Shown: positions 18,317 to 26,842, numbered from the stretch's first letter. The stretch: DNA of 64,000 nt from Streptomyces asoensis (GCF_013085465.1 NZ_CP049838.1:3410001-3474000); one strand, 5' to 3'. Program-made: numbers and translations. The notes: a model not told the origin generated them from the sequence alone.

Positions 18317-18715
18317 TCAGCGCTCACTCGCCCATGCATCGGGGCGGGGCACCAGCAGTTCCATGCGTAGGCCCATGAGGCGCCGCAGCCGAACGAAGGC
18401 CGCGTCGCTCCAGGGTCCGGTCAGCGTCGTCATTCCCCCCGCAGCCAACAGCCGGGCAAGCAGGCGGGCATGGTTCTGTTCCTCGGCGATGAAGAGCCGG
18501 ACCGCCTGCGCGTAGTCGGCGTCACCGGCCTGGTCCGCTTTGCCGACGAGGTTCGCGCCGTCACCGTCCTCGCCGACCTGGAAACGCTGGATGCCGGCCC
18601 ACACCGCCGGATTTAGTGTCGCGCTCTCCCTCCAGTCCGGATCACCCTGGGCGCGCCTGCGCTCAAGCTCGTCCTCGAACCGCCTTGTCCACTTGGCGAA
18701 GTCGCCCGTATGCAC
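18317..18715 (-). pseudogene. Truncated ferritin-like domain protein
   Basis: About 132 residues survive from a ferritin-like (four-helix diiron) protein of a type common in Streptomyces, with AVRLFIAEEQNHARLLARLL as the first metal-binding helix (Glu, Glu, His) and RRLMGLRMELLV as the start of the next long helix. Family members then continue for another 100 or so residues with the second set of metal ligands. Here the frame ends after ten unrelated residues. The start is taken at GTG 18715, which has a GGGGGAC site. With half the diiron ligands missing it is probably non-functional. The break point has no visible mobile element; a deletion is the simplest explanation. Confidence 0.6.
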
Positions 18716-19261
18716 CCGGTCCCCCTTGTCCGGGACACGGCCACCGCGCCCCGGAGAGAGACGACGCAGACGGACACCGAACCGTTCCACTGCTGCGAGG
18801 CGCCCATTTACCCCGGAAGGAGTGGCCGACCGGCAGATCGGAACGGGAGGCATTCCGTGATCCTCGCGAGTCGGCGCGGCAGGTGCATGCGGCGCCGATC
18901 GATGAGACTTTGACGATTGCCGCAGGCACCGATGCGAACTCGTTCCATTTCCGTGGAGCATCGCCCTTTTCTCACGGCAATTGAGGCGTCAAATACATGT
19001 ATCCGGCCTATAAATGGACACAATGGGCGCCACTCGCTACGGTCGAATTACAGGCGCCGCAAGCGCAGGAGCAGTCCAAGTCCGCGCACAGGGAAGTCGG
19101 CGCCGCAAGCTGGAATCCACCGGCCTCATCGTGCCCAGTGCATCTCGGTATGGATGCCGCACCTTGACCGCACCCACACCCGCGCCCCCACCCGGGAGGC
19201 GTCATGGCCAGGTCAAAGCACCAGCATGTGCGCGTACCGTCTCAAGAAAATGAGGATAGTT
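18716..19261. other. Gene-free region of lower GC upstream of the small secreted gene
   Basis: I see no gene in this 546-bp stretch. GC falls below that of the neighbours, most clearly between 18905 and 19080. It must hold the promoter of the lysine-rich secreted protein and the 5' remains of the truncated ferritin-like gene. No terminal repeats, integrase or tRNA were seen that would explain the local composition. Confidence 0.5.
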
Positions 19262-19615
19262 ATGCACACGAAACGAATCATCGCGATCGCGGCGAGCCCC
19301 CTCATCGCCGGAGCATTGGCGTTCTCGCCGGCGCTGATGACTCAGGCGGTAGCCGACACCGCCCAAGCGCCGGCGGTGTCCGCCCCAGCGGCCCCCAAAG
19401 TCAAGTCCCCGCAGGAACAGGGCAAGACAGACGGGAAAAAGGCCGGGAAGAAGGACGGCAAGAACTGCGAGCACGGCGAGTCCAATAATCCCGAGGCGAA
19501 GAAGGACAAGTTCACGAAGAAGGATTACACGAAGTACAAGGGCGCCTACAATAAGGCGTACGAGAAGGCCTACGACGCCAACTTCGACGAAGATGCCTGC
19601 GAGGACGACGAGTAG
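19262..19615 (+). CDS. Small secreted lysine-rich protein
   Basis: A 117-residue precursor. The ATG at 19262 follows an AGGA site by 5 bases. A Sec signal peptide (MHTKRIIAIAASPLIAGALA onward) ends near QAVADTAQA. The mature part of about 85 residues is strongly charged: Gly/Lys runs (DGKKAGKKDGKNC), then a Tyr/Lys segment (TKKDYTKYKGAYNKAYEKAY), then an acidic tail ending CEDDE. Two Cys could form one disulfide. GC and codon use are lower than in the neighbours, with AAG Lys frequent. I do not recognise a family. The Tyr-Lys repeats suggest a helical or wall-binding segment, but that is a guess. Confidence 0.75.
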   Translation: MHTKRIIAIAASPLIAGALAFSPALMTQAVADTAQAPAVSAPAAPKVKSPQEQGKTDGKKAGKKDGKNCEHGESNNPEAKKDKFTKKDYTKYKGAYNKAYEKAYDANFDEDACEDDE

Positions 19616-19726
19616 AGATATCTCCCGTTCCCTGTGGGTCGGCTGCCCCAACGGCCCCGGTCTGCCCGTTCCCGGCGGACCGCCGCTCATCACGGTGACC
19701 GACAGCTGAGAGTCGTGGCCACGCCA

Positions 19727-19767
19727 CGGCCGCCCCGGTCCCGAGGTTCTCTGGACCGGGGCGGCCG
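19727..19767. terminator. Convergent terminator
   Basis: A perfect 15-bp stem (19727-19741 with 19753-19767, arm CGGCCGCCCCGGTCC) between the small secreted gene and the M4 peptidase gene; strong enough to serve both strands. Confidence 0.8.
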
Positions 19768-19788
19768 CGTCGCGTACGAGGGGCGAGG

Positions 19789-21435
19789 TCAGTTCACGTT
19801 GACCGCGGTCCAGGCTGCTGCCACCGCGTTGTACTCCGTGGTGCCCGTGCCGTAGAGGTCGCGGGCCGCGTTCAGGGTGGCTGTTCTGGCTGCCGCGTAG
19901 TTCGTCGAGGACGTCATGTAGACGGTCAGGGCGCGGTACCAGATCGCTCCGAGCTTGTCGCGGCCGATGCCGGTGAGCGTCGAGCCGTTGTATGTCGGGG
20001 AGTTGTAGGTGACGCCGTTGACGGTCTTGGTGCCACTGCCCTCCGCGAGGAGGTAGGCGAAGTGGTTGGCGACGCCGGACGAGTAGTGGACGTCGAGGTT
20101 GCCGACCGAACTGCTCCAGTAGTCGGCGGAGTTGCCGTCCTTGCTCGGCTTGTCCATGTAGCGCAGGGCGTCCCGGCCGAATCCGGAGCGGACGATCTTC
20201 TCGCCGATGAGGTAGTCACCGGCGTCGGAGGTGTTCCCGGCGTAGAACTCGACCAGGCTGCCGAAGATGTCGGACGTCGCCTCGTTCAGGCCGCCCGACT
20301 CGCCCGAGTAGGTCAGCTTGGCCGTCTTCGAGGTCACGCCGTGGGACATCTCGTGGCCGGCCACGTCCAGGGCGACCAGCGGGCCCAGTTGGGTGCCGTC
20401 ACCGTCGCCGTAGGTCATGCAGAAGCAACTGTCGTCCCAGAAGGCGTTGTTGTAGCTGTTGCCGTAGTGGACGCGGTTGTAGGAGCCCTTGCCGTCGTTG
20501 CCGATGCCGTTGCGGCCGTGCACGTTCTTGTAGTAGTCCCAGGTCACGTCGGTGCCGTACTGGGCGTCGACGGCGGCCGTGGAGCGGTCCGCCGTGGCGC
20601 CGGTGCCCCAGTGGTTGTCGGTGTCCGTGAAGAGGGTCGCGGGGGCGCGGCTGATGCAGATGCCGAAGATGCACAGGTCGGTCTTGTTGGCCGCGTCGCC
20701 GGTGTACGTGTTCCCGCGGGTCGGGTCCTTGAGCTGGTACGTCGATCCCGAGAGGGTCGTCTCCAGCGGGACCGTGCCGCCGTACAGGGACTTGCCGTCG
20801 CCCGTGGCGGTCTCGATGGTGTCCCACGCGTCGATCTGGGCACCGGTGCGCGCGTCGGTCAGCACCGCGCGGGCGACCGGGTTGCCGAGTGTGTCCAGGG
20901 CGACGACGTCGGTCCGCCAGGCCAGTTTCGGGGCGCCGTGCAGCGCGTCGACGACCAGCTGCGGCTTGGCCTTCACCTGCTTCAGCGTCTCGCCGAGGTT
21001 GGCCGCGCGCAGGGCGTTCACGGCGACGTCGGCGGCCTTGGGGGCGGACACCTTCGGGGTGATGCTCGCCAGCGAGATCGTCGTCCTCGTCGCCCGGTTC
21101 GCGCTGCGGTACGCGCCGTCGGGTGCCAGGTGGACGACGAAGTCACCGCCCAGGACGGGGAGTTGACGGTAGGTGCGGTCGTAGCGGACGTGCTGGGTGC
21201 CGTCCTTGTCGACGACCACGTCACGGACGGAGGTGCCCTGTACGGAGGTGAGGCCGAGGGTCGCCGCGTGGTCGGCGAGGACCGCCGCCGCGTTGTCGAG
21301 CGCCGTCGCCCGGGTCGGCCTGTCGGCCGCGTCGGCGACCGGGGAGAGTACGGCGGCCAGGAGCGTGGCCGTGGTGGCGGCGATACCGGCGGTGGCGAGA
21401 CGGGAACCTCGGACGTGCTGCCGTATCCGACTCAT
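19789..21435 (-). CDS. Secreted M4 (thermolysin-type) zinc metallopeptidase
   Basis: A 548-residue preproprotein. The signal peptide runs to about residue 35 (ATTATLLAAVLSPVADAA). An FTP/PepSY-type propeptide follows (residues ~40-190), then the catalytic domain with HEMSH (H361, E362, H365) and the third zinc ligand Glu in GGLNEATSD. The C-terminal M4 domain contains the VHYSSGVANHFAYLLAEG block with the conserved catalytic His. CIFGIC and CFC give extra Cys close to the active-site domain. The start is ATG 21435; the frame upstream is non-coding in character. It is an extracellular protease for protein scavenging, activated by removal of the propeptide. Confidence 0.95.
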   Translation of the reverse strand: MSRIRQHVRGSRLATAGIAATTATLLAAVLSPVADAADRPTRATALDNAAAVLADHAATLGLTSVQGTSVRDVVVDKDGTQHVRYDRTYRQLPVLGGDFVVHLAPDGAYRSANRATRTTISLASITPKVSAPKAADVAVNALRAANLGETLKQVKAKPQLVVDALHGAPKLAWRTDVVALDTLGNPVARAVLTDARTGAQIDAWDTIETATGDGKSLYGGTVPLETTLSGSTYQLKDPTRGNTYTGDAANKTDLCIFGICISRAPATLFTDTDNHWGTGATADRSTAAVDAQYGTDVTWDYYKNVHGRNGIGNDGKGSYNRVHYGNSYNNAFWDDSCFCMTYGDGDGTQLGPLVALDVAGHEMSHGVTSKTAKLTYSGESGGLNEATSDIFGSLVEFYAGNTSDAGDYLIGEKIVRSGFGRDALRYMDKPSKDGNSADYWSSSVGNLDVHYSSGVANHFAYLLAEGSGTKTVNGVTYNSPTYNGSTLTGIGRDKLGAIWYRALTVYMTSSTNYAAARTATLNAARDLYGTGTTEYNAVAAAWTAVNVN

Positions 21436-21612
21436 CAGTGTCTTCGGTCTCCTCGAGAAGGCGCCGTGGGGGCGCGTGTGGGGGTGGCCTGTGGGTGGCC
21501 TGTGGAGGTGGCGCTGATGTCGTCCTGGCATTTAAGAGGGCATGACATGTCATGTCCATAGCGCATGCGCGATGGACCGGTGAGGGGGCGGTGAGGGGAG
21601 AGAATCGTTTCC

Positions 21613-22116
21613 GTGAGCGCCCCGGAACTCCCCTTCTTCGTCTACGGCACCCTCCGCCCCGGCGAGGTCAACCACGACCTCCTCCTGCGCGGTCGCACCC
21701 TCCGCGAGGAACCGGCCCGGCTGGCCGGGGCGGTGCTCTACCAGGGACCCGGCTATCCCTACGCGGTGGAGGAGCCGGGCGGGACGGTGGCCGGCGAACT
21801 CGTCACACCCCTCCCGCGGGCGTACGCGCGGCTGCTCGCCGAGCTCGACCGGCTGGAGGAGTACGTACCGGGCGACCCGCGCAACCTGTACGAGCGCGTC
21901 GAGCGCGAGGTGCAAGTGCATGGGGATGGAGATGGGGGTGCGGATGGGGATGGGGATGGGGATGGGGATGGGGATGGGGGTGAGCGTGGTGCGGTCCGCG
22001 CGGGCGGGGTTCCCCTCGTACGCGCCTGGGTGTACGTCGCCGCGCCCGCCGTCGCCGACGGTCTGCGGGCCGGGGGCAAGCTGATCGAGAGCGGGGACTG
22101 GCTCGCACGGCAGTGA
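21613..22116 (+). CDS. Gamma-glutamylcyclotransferase-like (AIG2/GGCT) protein
   Basis: A 167-residue protein. FVYGTLRPGEVNHDLL is the substrate loop (YGxLR) of the GGCT fold, and LDRLEEYVPGDP carries the expected catalytic Glu. The family opens a gamma-glutamyl bond to give 5-oxoproline; the exact substrate of this clade is unknown. Residues ~103-122 are an Asp-Gly run encoded by a GATGGG hexamer repeat, inserted between two core strands where the family has a short loop. The start is GTG at 21613. Monocistronic. Confidence 0.85.
   Translation: MSAPELPFFVYGTLRPGEVNHDLLLRGRTLREEPARLAGAVLYQGPGYPYAVEEPGGTVAGELVTPLPRAYARLLAELDRLEEYVPGDPRNLYERVEREVQVHGDGDGGADGDGDGDGDGDGGERGAVRAGGVPLVRAWVYVAAPAVADGLRAGGKLIESGDWLARQ
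21919..21982 (+). repeat. GATGGG microsatellite in the cyclotransferase gene
   Basis: Imperfect then perfect GATGGG hexamers, each adding Asp-Gly. Length changes of six bases keep frame, so the loop length can vary between strains. Confidence 0.9.
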
Positions 22117-22360
22117 CCTCACCCCGGCCCGGCGGCTGCCCACCGGCGGCGGTCACCCGTTCACACGCCCTGTGGGCGCTTTTCCGTGCCGGGCCGTCCA
22201 CACGCCGATGACCTGGTGAAACCCACGCACGGGCCACTCTCCCGCGCGCACATCTGACACCCATTCATCCCATTCCTGACGCTCCCTCAGGAAGCGCGCT
22301 CGCGCCGCTGCGACTTACCTCGGAAGGGCAGGGAGACTCGAAGAGCTCGAAGGAGCATCG

Positions 22361-22924
22361 ATGCGACGCATCGCCCGTCGTACCGCACGTTGTGCCACCC
22401 GTCGTGCCGGACAGCTGCTGACCGGTACCGCGCTCGCCGTCATCGCCACGGCCGGGTTCGCCGCACCCGCCCACGGCGCCGGAACCGGTGCCGGAAGTCT
22501 GGAGGTGTATCCCTCCACCGCCGTGCCGGGCGGGCAGGTCTCGGTGAACACGGCGGCGTGCGGGGACGGCGGAGCGGCGACGGGCGACGCCGGGGCGGTG
22601 GGCGCCGGTCGCTTCCCGCTGGCGCCCAGCGCGCACGAGGGCAAGGCGATCGGGCGGTTCCGGGTGCCGCCGAGCGCGCAGCCGGGGACGTACGAGATCG
22701 TCGCGGAGTGTGCCGCGGGCGGGCGGCGCGTCACCGGGGACCTGGTCGTCGTGCTGACCTCCGACCGGCAGTCGGTGCATCCGCGGGGAAGTGTGAAGAC
22801 GGGGGTCGGCGGCGCACTGGGCCCCGACCCCGTACAGACCGCGGCCGGTGTGGCGGCTCTCGCCGTCGCCGCCGCGGGCGGTACCTGGCTCCTGCATCGC
22901 CGGGCGAGAGGCGACGGGATCTGA
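22361..22924 (+). CDS. Secreted protein with C-terminal membrane anchor
   Basis: A 187-residue precursor. A long Sec signal peptide (twin Arg clusters, then LLTGTALAVIATAGFAAPAHG) precedes a beta-rich domain of about 100 residues with two Cys. This is followed by a membrane segment (AAGVAALAVAAAGGTWLL) and a short basic tail (HRRARGDGI). That is the layout of a sortase substrate, but there is no LPxTG; the nearest sequence before the helix is ALGPDPVQ. GAAGGAG precedes the ATG at 22361. It lies 152 bp upstream of a class F sortase gene, with a terminator hairpin between. The pair is common in Streptomyces, so a functional link is likely but unproven. Confidence 0.8.
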   Translation: MRRIARRTARCATRRAGQLLTGTALAVIATAGFAAPAHGAGTGAGSLEVYPSTAVPGGQVSVNTAACGDGGAATGDAGAVGAGRFPLAPSAHEGKAIGRFRVPPSAQPGTYEIVAECAAGGRRVTGDLVVVLTSDRQSVHPRGSVKTGVGGALGPDPVQTAAGVAALAVAAAGGTWLLHRRARGDGI

Positions 22925-22967
22925 CGGACACCCTCCGCTGTCCGTCCGCCGGTACCGCATGTCCCCT

Positions 22968-23006
22968 CCCCCTCCGGGTCCGACGCCCCTCGCGGCCCGG
23001 AGGGGG
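22968..23006. terminator. Hairpin between secreted protein and sortase
   Basis: CCCCCTCCGGG at 22968-22978 pairs perfectly with CCCGGAGGGGG at 22996-23006. It probably terminates or attenuates the secreted-protein transcript before the sortase gene. Confidence 0.6.
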
Positions 23007-23029
23007 AACGGGGTTCCCCTGACCGGGAA

Positions 23030-23068
23030 ATTCACGGAAAGCGTTCACGCGAAGAGTCACGGAGAAGG
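23030..23068 (+). repeat. Triple 13-bp direct repeat before the sortase start
   Basis: Three units of 13 bases (starting 23030, 23043, 23056) share the core TTCACG or TCACG followed by a purine-rich stretch. The last one merges with the GGAGAAGG ribosome site of the sortase. It may be a regulator site or chance; the period does not match the 11-bp PhoP unit. Confidence 0.4.
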
Positions 23069-23076
23069 GTCCTGGG

Positions 23077-23703
23077 ATGCGCAGGGTCGGCAACACCGCC
23101 ATAGCGGCCGTCACCGTGATCGCTCTCGGCAGCGGCGCCTGGCTGCTGCACAGCGGCGCGGAGACACACGCCCCGCCGCAGCCGTCCGCGGCCCAGGCCC
23201 ACTCGGCCGGCCCGGACGTACGGGCCCGGTCCGCCCCCGCGCTGCCGCCCTCACCGCCCGACCGCGTCCGCATCCCCGCGATCCATGTGGACGCCCCGCT
23301 GACGGGCCTCGCCCTCACCTCGTCCGGCAGCCTCGACGTCCCGCCCGCCGAGAAGGAGAACCTGGCCGGCTGGTACGAGGCCGGCACCACTCCCGGCGAG
23401 ACGGGCACCGCGATCGTCGCCGGCCATGTCGACAACACCGACGGCCCCGCCGTCTTCTACGACCTGGGCGCCCTGCGCAAGGGCAGTGCCATCGAGGTGG
23501 ACCGGCGCGACGGAAGCGTCGCCGTGTTCACCGTGGACGCCGTCGAGGTCTACCGGGCACGCGACTTCCCCGACGAGAAGGTGTACGGGGCGGCGAGCAG
23601 GCCGGAGCTGCGGGTGATCACCTGCGGCGGGGGCTACACGAAGTCGACCGGCTATCAGGGGAACGTCGTCGTGTTCGCGCATCTCACGTCCTCGCGCGCC
23701 TGA
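23077..23703 (+). CDS. Class F sortase
   Basis: A 208-residue membrane-anchored transpeptidase. An N-terminal hydrophobic segment (TAIAAVTVIALGSGAWLL) is followed by a Pro/Ala linker and the sortase barrel. H117 (VAGHVD) and C183 (RVITCGGGY) are the catalytic His and Cys. The usual catalytic Arg is not obvious in the following segment GYTKSTGYQGNVVVFA. It acts outside the membrane to attach or process cell-wall proteins. The neighbour at 22361 is the obvious candidate substrate, though it lacks a canonical sorting signal. The start is ATG at 23077, with GGAGAAGG upstream. Confidence 0.9.
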   Translation: MRRVGNTAIAAVTVIALGSGAWLLHSGAETHAPPQPSAAQAHSAGPDVRARSAPALPPSPPDRVRIPAIHVDAPLTGLALTSSGSLDVPPAEKENLAGWYEAGTTPGETGTAIVAGHVDNTDGPAVFYDLGALRKGSAIEVDRRDGSVAVFTVDAVEVYRARDFPDEKVYGAASRPELRVITCGGGYTKSTGYQGNVVVFAHLTSSRA

Positions 23704-23815
23704 CCGGGCACCGCCACCGTCCCCGGCCCCCGCCCGCTCCCGTTGTCTCCCGCCCACCCCGCCGGTTGCTTCGGTCTTGTCGCGGATTGGTTAACTCCCC
23801 ACCGCCTGAGGCGAG

Positions 23816-26800
23816 ATGGCCGATGATCGGAGCATGCGTTCACAGGACCAGCAGGACACCGCCGCTCGTCCCGCCCGGACTTCGCCCGCTGCCGCGCGCT
23901 CGACCGCCGCCGGTCCGGCCCTGTCCTCCGGACCGGCCGTGTCGTCCGGACCCGTAGGACCGGTAGGACTGGTCGGCCCGGTAGGACTCGCCGGACCGGT
24001 CGGACCCGTCGGGTCCGGGGGCGTGCTGTCCGCGGGGCAACTGCTGGCGTTGCAGCGCACGGCCGGCAACGCCGCCGTCGTCCAGACTCTGGAACAGCAG
24101 CGGCAGGCCCAGCGCCACACGCACGGACCGGCCTGCGGCCACAACGACTCCACTCCCGTACAGCGCCACGCGCACGGGCCCTCCTGCGGGCACAGGGACT
24201 CCGCCCCCGTGCAGCGCCACGCGCACGGGCCCTCCTGCGGGCACGACGAGTCCGCTCCGGTGCAGCGTTCGTCCGTGCCGGATGTGCTGCGCGCCGCCGG
24301 ACAGCCGCTGGACGGGGCGGTCCGCTCGGAGATGGAGGCGCGGCTGGGCGCCGACTTCTCCGACGTGCGGCTGCACACCGGGCCGACCGCCCAGCGCTCG
24401 GCGGCCGAGGTGGGGGCCCGCGCCTACACCTCCGGCAGCCATGTCGTCATCGGTGCCGGCGGTGCGGACCGGCACACCCTGGCCCATGAGCTGACGCACG
24501 TCATCCAGCAGCGCCAGGGGCCGGTCGCGGGTACCGACAACGGCTCGGGGCTCAGCATCTCTGACCCCTCCGACCGCTTCGAACGCGCGGCGGAGGAGAA
24601 CGCCCGCCGTGTCCTGGCCGGTCCCGCGCCCACCGAAGCGGCGCCCGTGCAGCGGACGGCGGCCGCTCCCGCACACGCCGGCGGGGAGATCGCCGTCCAG
24701 CGCTTCGGCGACGGCGAGGCGCCCTTCGACCACGCCCAGTACTACGCGAAGACGGGCTGGCAGGCGGCGGCCGAGGAGTTCGAGAAGCGGCTGGGCGCGT
24801 ACTCCTTCGGGCATCCGAGGGCGCTCGCCGCGGCCCGCAAGACCGTGTCCCGGCTCAAGCAGCTGCTCATCGCCTACGCCCGCACGGAACACAAGGACAC
24901 GGCACTCGCCAACAAGTCGTTCTTCAAGGACGACAGGACGAGCGCCGGACAGGTGGGCGAGGGGCTGACCACCGCCCAGATCAACGACTTCTTCTCCCGC
25001 GACGGCAACGTCCGTGAGCTGATCACGGCCGTCTACAACGCCGCCTACTACAACAAGGGAGCGGAGCTCTCGCTCAAGGACGTCCTCAACGGCATCATCG
25101 GGCCCAAGCCACAGCTCGCGTCCACCCTCGGCATGGACCAGGAGGAGCTGAAGAAGCACTCCGCGTTCCTCAACGGGTGGTCCCGCCCGCCCCTGTGGGC
25201 CGCGGCCAGCCTCAAGGGCAAGGGCTACAACTACGAGAAGGACCCGTACGCGCTGGGGAACCTGCTGTGGCAGTCGGACCCGGAGACCTTCGCCGGCGAC
25301 ACCCTCGAAATGATCGGCAGCCAGGGGCCGCGGAAGGAGCGGAGCGAGGCCGACAAGGAGGCCAACCGCAAGACCCCCCGCGACTACTCGGACCGGGGCG
25401 CCCCGCTCAGCACGCGCGAGCTGGCCTTCGTGGGCAATCCGGGCCAGGACGAGAAGCTGCCCTGGAACGAGGGCACCGCCTACTGGGAGATCCAGCAGAA
25501 CGAGGCCTGGCCGAAGGCGAACGCCGAGCGCGGTATCCCGATCGTCGCCGGCATGTCCGGCACCACGACCCGGATGCTCAAGACCTTCCAGTGGATCAAG
25601 GTGTCCGGGGTGGACGTCTTCGACTACCGGATGGCCGTGATGGGCTGGATGCTGCCGTCCTGGGACCACTCGCTCTACGAGATCCTGCGCGGTTCCTGGG
25701 CGGCCGGGGTCAAGGGGCCGGGCGAGTCCGCGAGCAAGGCGGGCAAGGGCGCGGCGCTGATGTACCAGAACATCGCGCCCTTCACGGAGGAGGAGCTGCG
25801 GCAGAACGTCTGCGTCAACGGCCAGTTCCCGCACGAGCTGATGTACCTCGCCGAGGCCGACAAGCCCCGGGCGGTCGACCCCGCGGCGAGCGGCTTCATG
25901 GAGCCCGGCCAGGACGCGGCCCGCCAGGTGCCGGGCAAGTACAACGCCTTCGTACGGGGCGACACGACGCCCACGCCGCGCATCGCCAAGTGGAAGGCGG
26001 ACAACAACGGCGCCTCCACCGAGGCCGTCGCGCAGAAGTTCAAGCCCGCCCACGCGACCGCCCTGATGACGTACACCGGCGGAGCACACCAGATGATCAA
26101 CTCGGTGGTGCGCAGCCGGCTGCTGCCCGAGGGGTACGCGCCCTACGGCACCGGCGGCGTGGCCTCCGCCGGCGCCGAGGCCCTCTCACTGCTCCAGATC
26201 AAGCGCCAGCTCAGCTGGGCCGCCCAGAACGACAGTCCCAGTCAGGAGTGGGTGCCCACGCTCAACGAGGATCCGGTGATCGAGCCGCAGCTCGCGGACG
26301 CCCGGGGCACGGACCCGGTGGCCAAGAAGGCGGCGATGGTCGTCATCGACGCGCGGATCGACGTCCTCGCCCCCGTGCTCTTCGAGGAGCTCAAGGCGCA
26401 CGCCGACATGACGATGGAGGCGCTGAACCGGCTGCCTCCCGTCACCGGCACGGTCTTCCGCGGCGACTGGAACGCAGGCGGGGACGAGTCGGTCTACCGG
26501 CTCGGCAAGCAGGCGGCGCTGAACTACCGGCCGGGCTCCGTCTTCACGACCTCCTTCGACAGCACCAGCAGGGAGGAGTCCGTGGGACTGGGCTTCATGC
26601 GGGGCCAGCGGGTCTCCGGCACGAAGACGCACCGGATCCTGCTGGAGCTGACGCTCACCGGAAAGTACGGCCGGGACATCGACCCCTTCCACCAGTACCA
26701 GGGCACCGAGGCGGAGGTCCTGCTCATGCCGGGCGCGAGCTTCAAGGTGGACAGGAGCGAGTGGAAGCAGGACCCGGGGCACGACCCGGCGAACGGCGGC

Positions 26801-26839
26801 AGTGACTGGTACGAGCACGTCTACGCGACAGAGGTGTGA
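23816..26839 (+). CDS. DUF4157 protein with C-terminal ADP-ribosyltransferase-like domain (candidate injected or secreted toxin)
   Basis: A 1007-residue modular protein. Residues 1-95 are a low-complexity Ser/Gly/Pro/Val head. About 98-150 hold three HGPxCGH repeats each ending PVQR. About 155-240 are a DUF4157 (extracellular contractile injection system core) domain with DVRLHTGPTAQRSA and a metalloprotease-like HELTH (H224, E225, H228). About 300-700 form an unrecognised region. The last 250 residues resemble an R-S-E ADP-ribosyltransferase: VFRGDW (R882), FTTSFDS (S913) and GTEAEVLL (E965, E967), the ExE signature of arginine-modifying enzymes. YTGGAHQMINSVVR resembles the ART N-terminal helix. 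There is no signal peptide. The start is ATG 23816 or 23834. It stands alone, with no injection-system genes in the window. Domain calls are by eye. Confidence 0.75.
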   Translation: MADDRSMRSQDQQDTAARPARTSPAAARSTAAGPALSSGPAVSSGPVGPVGLVGPVGLAGPVGPVGSGGVLSAGQLLALQRTAGNAAVVQTLEQQRQAQRHTHGPACGHNDSTPVQRHAHGPSCGHRDSAPVQRHAHGPSCGHDESAPVQRSSVPDVLRAAGQPLDGAVRSEMEARLGADFSDVRLHTGPTAQRSAAEVGARAYTSGSHVVIGAGGADRHTLAHELTHVIQQRQGPVAGTDNGSGLSISDPSDRFERAAEENARRVLAGPAPTEAAPVQRTAAAPAHAGGEIAVQRFGDGEAPFDHAQYYAKTGWQAAAEEFEKRLGAYSFGHPRALAAARKTVSRLKQLLIAYARTEHKDTALANKSFFKDDRTSAGQVGEGLTTAQINDFFSRDGNVRELITAVYNAAYYNKGAELSLKDVLNGIIGPKPQLASTLGMDQEELKKHSAFLNGWSRPPLWAAASLKGKGYNYEKDPYALGNLLWQSDPETFAGDTLEMIGSQGPRKERSEADKEANRKTPRDYSDRGAPLSTRELAFVGNPGQDEKLPWNEGTAYWEIQQNEAWPKANAERGIPIVAGMSGTTTRMLKTFQWIKVSGVDVFDYRMAVMGWMLPSWDHSLYEILRGSWAAGVKGPGESASKAGKGAALMYQNIAPFTEEELRQNVCVNGQFPHELMYLAEADKPRAVDPAASGFMEPGQDAARQVPGKYNAFVRGDTTPTPRIAKWKADNNGASTEAVAQKFKPAHATALMTYTGGAHQMINSVVRSRLLPEGYAPYGTGGVASAGAEALSLLQIKRQLSWAAQNDSPSQEWVPTLNEDPVIEPQLADARGTDPVAKKAAMVVIDARIDVLAPVLFEELKAHADMTMEALNRLPPVTGTVFRGDWNAGGDESVYRLGKQAALNYRPGSVFTTSFDSTSREESVGLGFMRGQRVSGTKTHRILLELTLTGKYGRDIDPFHQYQGTEAEVLLMPGASFKVDRSEWKQDPGHDPANGGSDWYEHVYATEV
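24114..24266 (+). repeat. 51-bp tandem repeat encoding HGPxCGH motifs
   Basis: Three copies of a 17-residue unit, R-H-x-H-G-P-x-C-G-H-x-D/E-S-x-P-V-Q. Each gives three His and one Cys, which could bind a metal ion. Confidence 0.85.
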
Positions 26840-26842
26840 CGG

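Noticed and set aside
18716-19261. Mobile element as cause of the ferritin-like truncation
   Set aside because: No transposase, inverted terminal repeats, target duplication or attachment site could be found.
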